The position numbers and the translations under genes were made by a program. Shown here one piece after another: positions 37,936 through 45,485 of a stretch of DNA of 45,485 bases. The stretch lies in the IMG/VR virus record IMGVR_UViG_3300037833_000028, positions 1-45,485 of that record, one strand, 5' to 3'. Numbering within the stretch: the stretch's first letter is position 1; each line of letters starts with the position of its first letter. The DNA comes from a virus. The notes under the pieces were generated by a model. That model saw nothing but the letters and a program-made list of their open reading frames with translations, did not search any database and was not told the DNA's origin.

Positions 37936-38301
37936 ATGCTGAAATGGAACAATCCGCGCGCGTTTATCAAGAGTCAGAGCGAAATTATCGTCTCTGACAT
38001 CGCGCGCGAGATTGATTCACAGGTTCGCGTCGAGATGAGTCTGCCGAAACGGGGACGCAAATCCAAACGCAAGCGGGGAACTCATATCGCATCGGCAGTC
38101 GGCGAAGCTCCGGCGATTGATTCAGGGCATTACGTTCGCAACATCGGCATTTATCCGAAAACTAAATCGCTCGTGAAATATATAGGCGTGAAAAATACTC
38201 CGTATACAGGCGCGCTCGAAGACCCGCAGGTGATGAACAGACCCGTTTGGATAGTCGTCGCCCGCCGCGTTATCGGCAAATACCAGGGAAAAGGAAAATG
38301 A
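37936..38301 (+). CDS. Neck/tail completion protein, gp10-like
   Basis: 121 residues, very basic in the middle (PKRGRKSKRKRGTHIA). VSDIAREIDSQVRVEMSLP and GHYVRNIGIYPKTKSLVKYIGVKNTPYTGALE resemble HK97 gp10-type proteins that join head and tail. The stop overlaps the next ATG (ATGA), so it is coupled with the tail chaperone. Confidence 0.6.
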   Translation: MLKWNNPRAFIKSQSEIIVSDIAREIDSQVRVEMSLPKRGRKSKRKRGTHIASAVGEAPAIDSGHYVRNIGIYPKTKSLVKYIGVKNTPYTGALEDPQVMNRPVWIVVARRVIGKYQGKGK

Positions 38302-38807
38302 TCAAATTAAACCAGTTATCGCACCGCAATTTAGAAACCAAAGTCCAGTTCGACATCGAGCAGGAAGACGGTACCTTCAAAAAGGAAGATTTCCGCATCG
38401 TCACGCGCGATATGCCGCAGGCAGAATTCGAGAGACTTCTCGATGATGTGAAAATTGAAACCGATGCCGATTTTGCTCCATACAACAAGCGAAGAAATGC
38501 TTACGAAAAAGCTAAAGCCGCATATGAAGCAAAAAAGCAAAAGTTCGACGAAGAAAACGATCCCGAGTCAAACGAGCAGCGAGAATTTACAGAACTGCCG
38601 CCGCCGCCTTTTACTGAAGTTCCGCCTGCGAGCGAGCAACATCGCTTTCACTCGCGCATCGTTGTAAAACTTCCCGATTTGATTGATGACGACGGATCAA
38701 CGCCCGAGCCGACAGTTTCAACATTCGAACGGTTAGGTCAAAACGCCAATCTCGTTATCAACAGAGCTATTTGGCAGCGGCGGACGGAGATTGACCCAAA
38801 AAAGTAA
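38298..38807 (+). CDS. Tail assembly chaperone, short form (G-like)
   Basis: 169 residues from the ATG at 38298. Acidic and helical (FERLLDDVKIETDADFAPYNKRRNAYEKAKAAYEAKKQKF). A Pro-rich stretch and TFERLGQNANLVINRAIWQRR close it. A slippery heptamer lies at its last codons before TAA (38805-38807). Such a gene before the tape measure is the conserved place of lambda G/GT-type chaperones, which hold the tape measure in solution during tail assembly. Confidence 0.75.
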   Translation: MIKLNQLSHRNLETKVQFDIEQEDGTFKKEDFRIVTRDMPQAEFERLLDDVKIETDADFAPYNKRRNAYEKAKAAYEAKKQKFDEENDPESNEQREFTELPPPPFTEVPPASEQHRFHSRIVVKLPDLIDDDGSTPEPTVSTFERLGQNANLVINRAIWQRRTEIDPKK

Positions 38808-39004
38808 CTCAGCTGGGTCATTGGATGGCAGGCAAAACTGACGATGCCGGTATCGAAGAGCCTCACATTCTAATGATTGCCGATGATTACAAAATGCCGG
38901 AATCCGAAGTCAGAGTCAGATTTTCCGACAGCGAAATAGCCCGCATTATGACGCTCTGGCGAGCGCGGAACGTCCGCGACGAAATATTGTATCCGAAAAA
39001 ATAG
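38298..39004 (+). CDS. Tail assembly chaperone, frameshifted long form (GT-like)
   Basis: A -1 shift at A-AAA-AAG (38798-38804) bypasses the TAA and reads on as VTQLGHWMAGKTDDAGIEEP, continuing to LWRARNVRDEILYPKK and TAG at 39002-39004. The downstream frame has no start of its own, no stop for 65 codons and protein-like composition. Programmed frameshifting in this gene is one of the best-conserved features of siphovirus tails. The extension ends 13 bases before the tape measure. Confidence 0.8.
38798..38804 (+). promoter_or_regulatory. Programmed -1 ribosomal frameshift site
   Basis: The zero frame reads CCA AAA AAG TAA, which gives the canonical heptamer A-AAA-AAG directly before the stop. 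A CAGCTG-containing potential stem follows, but no strong pseudoknot was identified. The small product should dominate, with a minor long form, as in lambda. Confidence 0.8.
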
Positions 39005-39017
39005 GGAGTTTTGAGTA

Positions 39018-42000
39018 ATGGCAATCGGTTTTGAAGCATTTGATCTGAGCGGCAAAGTCAGCATCGAGATCGGTGACTCGGATCAAGCTCTGATTGTCAT
39101 TCGTCGCAGTGCTCAATCTGCAAATTCTCAATTAGAAAAGCTCGAAAAACAGGCAGTTGCCACCGCCGCCGCTTTCCGGCAGTTAAATAATTTACAGGGT
39201 CGTAAGGTGAACGCCAGTTTGCAGCCAAGCCCATCTCCCCGCACACCGTCACGCGCTCCGACCGGAGAAGATACGGCGATGCGTCGCGCTCAGGCTGATA
39301 TTGCTCGAATGCAATCACAGCGCTTTAAGTGGGAAAGCGACTATACCAACCACGTTAATCGCCAAACCGATCAGCAATATCGAGCGCGCGTAAATTCTTA
39401 CCAAAAAGGATTGCGTGAATTTCAGCGAACACTCGATCAGCAGAAGCGAATCGAAGCGACATCCGGCGCAACTCCAAACACCGGAAACGCCAATATTTTA
39501 GCGAGTCTCGGCATTATCGGGGCTAATCCTTACATTTTAGCGACAACAGCGGCGGTCGGCGGTTTGACGGTCGGAATCAATCAGGCGTCCCAAGCAATGC
39601 AGCGCGCGTCGTCTTTCGACAGTGCCCGGCGTGGTCTTTCGCTTTACTACGATTCAGCCGATGCTCTCAGTGATAAACTGCGTGAACTTGAACAGGTTGC
39701 GAAAGATACCCAGGGGTTAAAGTTTCTTGAAGCTGTTCAAGCCCAGAGAAATCTGGAAGCCGCAAAAATTGAAGCCGGAGACGCAACGAAAACGATTAAG
39801 GAATTTGCCAATGCGATGGCGACGGTCGGCGGAACAGACTTTCAAGGCGTTTTAACCGCGCTCACACAAATAGCGAGTAAATCTCAGATTTCAGCCGAAG
39901 AAATTAACCAGCTCGCTGAAAGAATGCCGCAAATCCGTTCGGCGATGCAGTCGGTTTACGGCACTTCGGACACAGAAGTTTTGCAAAAACGCGGCATTGA
40001 TCCAAAAGATTTCATCAACGACATCACCAAAGCTCTCGAACAAATGCCGCGCGCCCAGAAATCGGCGGCTGGCGGCTGGGAAAACTTCACCGACGCCGTT
40101 GATAAAGCGTATACCAAAGTCGGCGAACCGGCGCTGCCGACAGCGACCAGAATCTTAGACCGTTTCACCAATATAATCGAAAACAACGGGGACACGTTCA
40201 CATCTTGGGGAGAAAAACTCGACAGATCATTGAAAGTGGTCGAAGACCTCACCTACGCGGTTGATTATTTGAGCCAAACTTCGCTTGCGCGCCTTGTTAC
40301 TTACCTCGATGACGCGGCTTATTACACGAGTTTTCCGACGCTGCTTTATGAAGCGTTCAAACCGTTAATTACGAGTATCAGCGATTACGAAAAAGCACAG
40401 CAAAAAGCGAACGAGACAACCGCAAAAGGGGGCGCGACGGCGCAAAAAGCGGCGGCGGACTCGGCGGCAGCTGGCAAGCAAATTGCGAAAACGACAAAGG
40501 AAACTTACACCGAACGCATTACCGCTCTTGATAAATTCTACAAAGATCAATTAATCAAAGCCGATGCCGGTTTGCGCCAAACCAAAGCGGCGGAACTCTC
40601 CTACCAGCAAAACCTGCTCGCCATCGAAAAAGATAATTATAATCGCCGTTTGGATGCACTTGCTGATTTTTACAAGGAAAAATTAAAACGGGCGAAAACC
40701 GGAGCCGAGCAAGAATCGATTTTGAGTCAGGCAAGAGTTGAAGTCGGAAAAGGTAAAGTTGATTTTTCGCAGGCGCAGGCTGAAATAAAAAAAGGTATCG
40801 AGCAGCTAAAAGCCGATATTCAGCAGCAGCTTCGCGGCGATTTGGGCGAAGGTTTGCAGATTGCGCTTGATAAATCGTCGTCTGGTCTTGAAACCACGCT
40901 CGGAGATTTATCGGAAAGATTTGAGCGCGGCGCTATTAGCGCAAGCGATTATTGGAATGAAGCGCGAAAGTCCTTAAATGATTATGCCGGAAAATTGCGC
41001 GAAATTCGTCAGGAACAATTAAAGCTGACATTGCAGAACCCGGCTTTAACACCCGAACAGCGCAAAAATGAAGTTGACCGCGCCGGACAGCAATACTTAG
41101 AAGCCGACCGGCAAATAGTCGAAAAAGGCAAAGGTATTTTTCAATTGCTTAAAGATTTTCAAGCGACGAGCGACCGAACCAAAGTAACAATGTTTGACGG
41201 ATTGCAGTCAAACATTGACGAAGCGACCGCTTCGCTGCTGAGGTTTTACAAGTTATTCAAAGAAAATCCTAATTTGGTTGATGACCCGACAAATTCGATC
41301 AGCACCAAATACGCCGCTTTTGCGAAAAACGTCAAAACAACTTACGCCGAGTTTTTTAAAGATGCCGCATCTTTTGAAGAAGGCTTTTTGCTTTTTCAGC
41401 AATCTTCTGCCGAAAAAGCGTTTCAAACACAAATAGATTATCTCAAAAAGGAATTACCTTATTACAGCGATAACGCGAAAAAACAAGCGGAAATCCAGAA
41501 TGAAATAACCGCGCTTGAAAGCCAGCAGTTAACACTTCGTGCGAAAAATGAAGAAGAATATCTAAAATTCAAAGCCGATAATCTCGAAAAGGCGGCGGAA
41601 AAATCCAGACGGGCGTTTGAAACTCTCGACAGTAAAATCGCCGATTTGGGCGGAACTTTTACGTCGCTTGATGGCAGAATCTTCGGCGCGAAAACCGAGC
41701 TTCAGGGACTTAACGAATATTTCGCCAATCCCGATAATCTCACCGCGATCGAGAATTACGCTAAAGCTCTCGGATACACCGGCGAACAGCTTAAATCCAT
41801 CATTCGCCAATTACAGGAAGGCAAAGCGCAGCAGGGAAATACCCGTCCGCGAGTTGTCGGCGCGCAGCCTCAGCCCGAATTTGGAGATACGGTCAGAGCC
41901 GGACTCAAAGATGAATTCGATCTTGGCAACATCGGCAGAGCGACCGCCGGAGCGCAGACCGAAATGGAAGCGAGAGCGGCAGCGACAAAAGAGGTTTACA

Positions 42001-42689
42001 ACGATTTAGGTAATAGCGTTGTCGGCGTATTCGGCTCGATGGCTGGCGCGGCACAGTCCACTCTCGAAGCTTTTATTCTTACGGGCGAAGGCGGCGCTGA
42101 CGCTTTCAAACAACTTGCCGCACAAACCATTGCTGCCATCGCCGTTCAATCCGGTGTCAAAGCAATTTTTGAGACAGCCGAAGGTTTTGCCGCCGCCGCC
42201 AGATATGATTTTGTTTCTTCGGCAGCTCACTTCGCCGCAGCCAAAGTTTACGGCGCGGTCGCTCTCGGTGCAGGCGCTGTCGGTATCGGCATCGGTTTGG
42301 CAGGCGGACTCAGCGGCGGAAAGAAAGACAAAAATTCAGCATCAGCCGGTTCAAGCGGCAGCGGCGGCAGTTCAAACGAGCGCCCGGATTATTACACCGT
42401 TCAGAATCCGCCGCCGCAGGAAAAATCTACTCCGCGTTATCATGCGGATCCGACGACGCTGAAATTATTGGAAAGAATCGAAGCCCTAAGTGCGTTACCG
42501 GCAGAAATCAACGGCTTGCGCGAAAGCGTCTCGAATTTTGATAGCAAAATCGGCTCGATGAAAGAAGGCGAAGTCTTAACAAGAGGAATTAAACAAAAGC
42601 GCGGTTTGCTTTCCGACACGGTGATGCAGGAATTAAAAGGCGACGGATCGAAAACAACACAATTCGGCAAGGCTTTACGGCAAAGTTAA
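39018..42689 (+). CDS. Tape measure protein
   Basis: 1223 residues, the longest gene. Long helical and coiled-coil stretches with two hydrophobic regions (about 150-186: ILASLGIIGANPYILATTAAVGG; about 1070-1105: YGAVALGAGAVGIGIGLAGGLSGG). A typical tape-measure segment is QRASSFDSARRGLSLYYDSADALSDKL, then EEINQLAERMPQI. GGGAG lies about 9 bases before the ATG. It sets tail length; at the usual 1.5 angstrom per residue the tail would be about 180 nm. It follows the frameshifted chaperone, as expected. Confidence 0.9.
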   Translation: MAIGFEAFDLSGKVSIEIGDSDQALIVIRRSAQSANSQLEKLEKQAVATAAAFRQLNNLQGRKVNASLQPSPSPRTPSRAPTGEDTAMRRAQADIARMQSQRFKWESDYTNHVNRQTDQQYRARVNSYQKGLREFQRTLDQQKRIEATSGATPNTGNANILASLGIIGANPYILATTAAVGGLTVGINQASQAMQRASSFDSARRGLSLYYDSADALSDKLRELEQVAKDTQGLKFLEAVQAQRNLEAAKIEAGDATKTIKEFANAMATVGGTDFQGVLTALTQIASKSQISAEEINQLAERMPQIRSAMQSVYGTSDTEVLQKRGIDPKDFINDITKALEQMPRAQKSAAGGWENFTDAVDKAYTKVGEPALPTATRILDRFTNIIENNGDTFTSWGEKLDRSLKVVEDLTYAVDYLSQTSLARLVTYLDDAAYYTSFPTLLYEAFKPLITSISDYEKAQQKANETTAKGGATAQKAAADSAAAGKQIAKTTKETYTERITALDKFYKDQLIKADAGLRQTKAAELSYQQNLLAIEKDNYNRRLDALADFYKEKLKRAKTGAEQESILSQARVEVGKGKVDFSQAQAEIKKGIEQLKADIQQQLRGDLGEGLQIALDKSSSGLETTLGDLSERFERGAISASDYWNEARKSLNDYAGKLREIRQEQLKLTLQNPALTPEQRKNEVDRAGQQYLEADRQIVEKGKGIFQLLKDFQATSDRTKVTMFDGLQSNIDEATASLLRFYKLFKENPNLVDDPTNSISTKYAAFAKNVKTTYAEFFKDAASFEEGFLLFQQSSAEKAFQTQIDYLKKELPYYSDNAKKQAEIQNEITALESQQLTLRAKNEEEYLKFKADNLEKAAEKSRRAFETLDSKIADLGGTFTSLDGRIFGAKTELQGLNEYFANPDNLTAIENYAKALGYTGEQLKSIIRQLQEGKAQQGNTRPRVVGAQPQPEFGDTVRAGLKDEFDLGNIGRATAGAQTEMEARAAATKEVYNDLGNSVVGVFGSMAGAAQSTLEAFILTGEGGADAFKQLAAQTIAAIAVQSGVKAIFETAEGFAAAARYDFVSSAAHFAAAKVYGAVALGAGAVGIGIGLAGGLSGGKKDKNSASAGSSGSGGSSNERPDYYTVQNPPPQEKSTPRYHADPTTLKLLERIEALSALPAEINGLRESVSNFDSKIGSMKEGEVLTRGIKQKRGLLSDTVMQELKGDGSKTTQFGKALRQS

Positions 42690-44036
42690 ATGGCATTTGA
42701 AGAGCTGAAAATCTGCAAACTTCTCAATCTGACCGCGCTTGATTGGAGCGCGCCTCTTTTGTCGGCAAATTTCGGCGACGGTTACGGCGCGGGCGTGTTG
42801 TCAGGCAGTGCCGCCGGACTTCATAAATGGAGTTTGTCGAGCGAGCTGATACCGGATTGGGAACGGCATTCGATTGATTACGTTCTGAATGACGAGCCAA
42901 ACACCGATACGAGATTCGAGTATCTGTTCTCGTTTATCAAACGTCATATTTCCCTTGGCAATCGCCCGTTCAGAATCAAAGACCCTAGAAGCGGAAAGTT
43001 TTATCTGGCTTCGTTCCAGGTCTCTGACGGCGCGAATTTCAGCTTTGAAGTTCTCGCCTACAAATTCTTTCGCGGCGGGATTGTTCTCAATCAGCGCAGA
43101 GCGAGAAACGTTCTGTTTAACGCCGACGGATCATTGTTTGCCGCGCCGGATAATTTCAGAGTCTCGCCGCTTTCTTCGACATCTGTGTTTTTTGAATGGG
43201 ACGAAGCAATTAACGACAATCAAGCCGGATACGATCTGTGGTTCGACGGCGGCATTTACCAGCTCGGAAATGTTACCGAATACCCGTTCGGCAGTTTGGT
43301 GACAGGCTCGACGCACACGGCGAAGATTCGCTCCCGAAACACCGATTCGCCGACGCCGAAGGTTTCGGATTGGTCGGACGCGATTACTTTCGTCGTTCGG
43401 GATGTCGGCGGCACTACGCCGGTCATCATTACGCCTCCGCCTCCGACTTCTGGCGTTGTTGACGATGCCGCCAACACGTTCGGCTTCGTTTTGGCAGCCG
43501 GTTACACGCTCGCCGATCACGAATATTCGGTCAACTCCGGCAGCTCGTGGTCTCAAGTGACCGTCAATCCTATCGTCGTCGGCAATGTTAATTACCCAGT
43601 CGGACAGGTCAGAGTCAGAGTCAAAGCGGCGACCGGCAGAAACGCGAGCGCGCAGCTCTCGAATACGTCTGCTTTCACCGTCGCTGGAAATGCCACGCCC
43701 GCCGCGCCGACGGTTATTTCCGACGATACGGCGGACACGATTTCAGCAACTCCCGGCAGCGGATTGCCGATGAGCGAGATGCTATTTTCAACCAACAGCG
43801 GAACCTTTGTTCCGTATGACGGTTCGGTGATAGAAGTCGGCAATTTCAATCGTTCGCCTGGTTTTTACAAATTCAAAACTAAGGCGGCGACGGGCAGAAA
43901 CGAATCGCCTGTCGCTTTAAGTCCGGCGTTTACTTCGACCGTGCCGACGACGGAAACCACTTATTTTCTGCGCAGCGAAAGCGGCAAAATTTTAATCAAC
44001 GAAGAGACCGGAAAAGCTCTCGTTACGAAATATTAA
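42690..44036 (+). CDS. Distal tail protein with Fn3 and repeated beta-domains
   Basis: 448 residues. Residues 1-145 (ALDWSAPLLSANFGDGYGAG, then NRPFRIKDPRSGKFYLASFQV) resemble minor tail proteins that follow the tape measure. Residues about 150-238 are an Fn3-like domain (PDNFRVSPLSSTSVFFEWDEA). Two related beta-units follow (about 247-335 and 340-425), each with KAATGRN near its end, also found once in the fibre at 22053. A short tail (SGKILINEETGKALVTKY) ends it. Probably a baseplate hub decorated with adhesin-like domains. Confidence 0.7.
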   Translation: MAFEELKICKLLNLTALDWSAPLLSANFGDGYGAGVLSGSAAGLHKWSLSSELIPDWERHSIDYVLNDEPNTDTRFEYLFSFIKRHISLGNRPFRIKDPRSGKFYLASFQVSDGANFSFEVLAYKFFRGGIVLNQRRARNVLFNADGSLFAAPDNFRVSPLSSTSVFFEWDEAINDNQAGYDLWFDGGIYQLGNVTEYPFGSLVTGSTHTAKIRSRNTDSPTPKVSDWSDAITFVVRDVGGTTPVIITPPPPTSGVVDDAANTFGFVLAAGYTLADHEYSVNSGSSWSQVTVNPIVVGNVNYPVGQVRVRVKAATGRNASAQLSNTSAFTVAGNATPAAPTVISDDTADTISATPGSGLPMSEMLFSTNSGTFVPYDGSVIEVGNFNRSPGFYKFKTKAATGRNESPVALSPAFTSTVPTTETTYFLRSESGKILINEETGKALVTKY

Positions 44037-44051
44037 TAAAGAGGATTTATT

Positions 44052-45485
44052 ATGACAGCACCAAACATCACAGGCTTTCCTATCGAAACGGAATATTTTC
44101 AGGCGGCGCGCGTCAAAGATAACCGTGTCGGCGATTTAATTACGTCGTTCGACGATATTCCTGATTTAAAAGAAAAAGTCGGAACAAATGAAACGAAAAT
44201 TCACGTCCCGGCTGAATACTCGCTTGCCGGATTAGGCGAAGTTGTCATTCCCGATAATATTAAATTTCATTTTTCGCCCGATCCTGCGGCTAAGTTCAAT
44301 TTGACCGGGAACACGGTGCTTAAATTTGAAGGCGATCCTTTTCTCGATCCGCTCGACAGAAATCCGCGCATCAAAGGCGCGACCGTCACGGGCAGGGACT
44401 CAAAAGGAAACGGCGGCACGGGCAATATCCGGTTTACGACCGATAAGTTTCCGAAAGAAATCGCGTCATCCATTATCGAAAGCGACGATATTTCACATCA
44501 ACTCGTTTGTCTCGACAGGGCGTTCGGCGAAACCGAAACCGTCAAGATTATCGGGCGGTCGAACGCTATCCGGTCGCGCGTCTGCTTCAGCAAAAAACGA
44601 ATTGTCGAAATGGAGAGAAAAGGCAATTTCCCGAATGAATGGCACGGTAATGCACCATTTATTCTCGATTCCGATTCTGAGTTCGACGGAGGATGGGCTG
44701 ATTTGCACGAATGTGCAACAGCGGGTGATGCGGCACACGACCCGTTTACTGTGATGATCGGCGTTCAATCTTGGCTGCGCACTTCCGGCGGGCAATACAT
44801 TTACCAAGAACGCGACGTAAAAATTCGTAACGTCCGAGTTGTAGGAAACGACAATCAGGGTAATTATCTTCAGGCGAAATATAACGGCACGTCCGCCGCA
44901 ATTAATATCGGCAACAGCTTGCGGACGGTTGTTGACGGCGTTGATATTGATTTCGTTCACGGTTATTTCATTCAAGTCGGCTTAGACGGAAACGCAACGC
45001 TTGATTATCACTGTGAAGATGCGGTGATAAAAAACTTTCGCGTCGCGGGCGGAATGGCGCAAATGGTTGCTATCGGCAGCGCGAGAAATTTTGAAATCCG
45101 CGACGGCGATTTTGTCGAGTGCGTTCCGTATTATCCTTCAAATGCGGGAATTTTCGACATTGAAGCGAACGCATTGAGCAGCATCGTGAAAGATTTCAGA
45201 ATTAGAAATCTGAAAATCTTCGTCGCCGTTCCGGGTCAAAGAAATTCCCGAACGGGAAATCCGCATCCAGAGCAAAGCGACGACGGCGGCAATACTCGGA
45301 CTTTTCAAGGCTTTCATTTGAAGGGCGCGGACGCGGCAGTTTGTGAAGGCGTTTCTTTACAGGATTCGGAAGTTCACGGCGGCGGAATATGCGACTTCGG
45401 TATTTACGCGACCGAACTTAGAAACTCGTATATCGAAAGGAATAAAGTTTACGATTGCCGCGCCGCTTATTCGTATTTGCGACAA
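44052..45485 (+). CDS. Tailspike-like beta-helix protein (cut by the window end)
   Basis: An ATG at 44052 opens a frame that runs without a stop for 478 codons to the last base. The first 45 residues are a short head-like part (GFPIETEYFQAARVKDNRVGDLI). From about 50 onward are repeated short strands and turns (VIPDNIKFHFSPDPAAKFNLTG, VDGVDIDFVHGYFIQVGLDG, NFEIRDGDFVECVP), as in right-handed beta-helix tailspikes. It is probably a second receptor-binding or depolymerase protein. The C-terminus and any catalytic residues lie outside the window. Confidence 0.7.
   Translation, partial: MTAPNITGFPIETEYFQAARVKDNRVGDLITSFDDIPDLKEKVGTNETKIHVPAEYSLAGLGEVVIPDNIKFHFSPDPAAKFNLTGNTVLKFEGDPFLDPLDRNPRIKGATVTGRDSKGNGGTGNIRFTTDKFPKEIASSIIESDDISHQLVCLDRAFGETETVKIIGRSNAIRSRVCFSKKRIVEMERKGNFPNEWHGNAPFILDSDSEFDGGWADLHECATAGDAAHDPFTVMIGVQSWLRTSGGQYIYQERDVKIRNVRVVGNDNQGNYLQAKYNGTSAAINIGNSLRTVVDGVDIDFVHGYFIQVGLDGNATLDYHCEDAVIKNFRVAGGMAQMVAIGSARNFEIRDGDFVECVPYYPSNAGIFDIEANALSSIVKDFRIRNLKIFVAVPGQRNSRTGNPHPEQSDDGGNTRTFQGFHLKGADAAVCEGVSLQDSEVHGGGICDFGIYATELRNSYIERNKVYDCRAAYSYLRQ

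Overview
The window is most of a temperate tailed phage (siphovirus-type) genome, either an integrated prophage or a phage contig. It holds an integrase, an immunity switch, an early/replication region and a nearly complete late region. The right edge cuts through a tailspike gene. No host chromosomal genes, tRNAs, rRNAs or complete insertion sequences were seen. The likely host is an Acidobacteriota bacterium, perhaps Blastocatellia. This rests on several exported cargo proteins of a style I associate with that group: a CSLREA beta-helix protein with thrombospondin-type-3 repeats, an SH3b protein ending in a GGCYYVNSNGNKTYVDRS-type tail, and signal peptides ending in FGQ/YSQT. It is inference, not proof.

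Layout. 1-1592 (minus): tyrosine integrase and an excisionase-like HTH protein. 1593-2006: non-coding, with hairpins and one copy of a perfect 31-bp direct repeat. 2007-7409 (minus): small unknown genes and four exported cargo genes. 7413-8614 (minus): ImmA/IrrE metallopeptidase, an 86-residue partner and an XRE repressor. 8615-9134: duplicated operators and promoters around a Cro-like gene on the plus strand, plus the second 31-bp repeat. 9135-18259 (plus): early genes, including small zinc-ribbon and membrane proteins, DUF3310, DUF1508, a replisome organiser, DnaB helicase, a Gp37/Gp68 radical-SAM-like protein and RusA. 18260-18769: a SnoaL-like cargo gene on the opposite strand inside an inverted-repeat cassette.

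The late region is in two blocks. 18933-27399 carries a fused endolysin, tail fibres, a PKD/beta-helix tailspike and a run of membrane proteins, including a spanin-like overlapping pair and a four-helix protein broken by an in-frame TAG. 27394-29794 carries three 23-bp iterons and the terminase subunits. A second reverse-strand exported cargo gene (29861-30481) follows. 30766-45485 then holds portal, S49 protease with an internal scaffold start, decoration and capsid proteins, connectors, tail tube, tail assembly chaperones with a -1 frameshift site, tape measure, a distal tail protein and a partial tailspike.

The strongest unexplained signal is a pair of related non-coding leaders (18819-18907 and 30665-30757). 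They share a conserved 5' part and a 14-bp hairpin of different sequence followed by a T tract, and each lies just before the first gene of one late block. Other observations worth testing are the 31-bp repeats bracketing the immunity/cargo region, the iterons before the terminase, the readthrough-like TAG, and several long intergenic hairpins.
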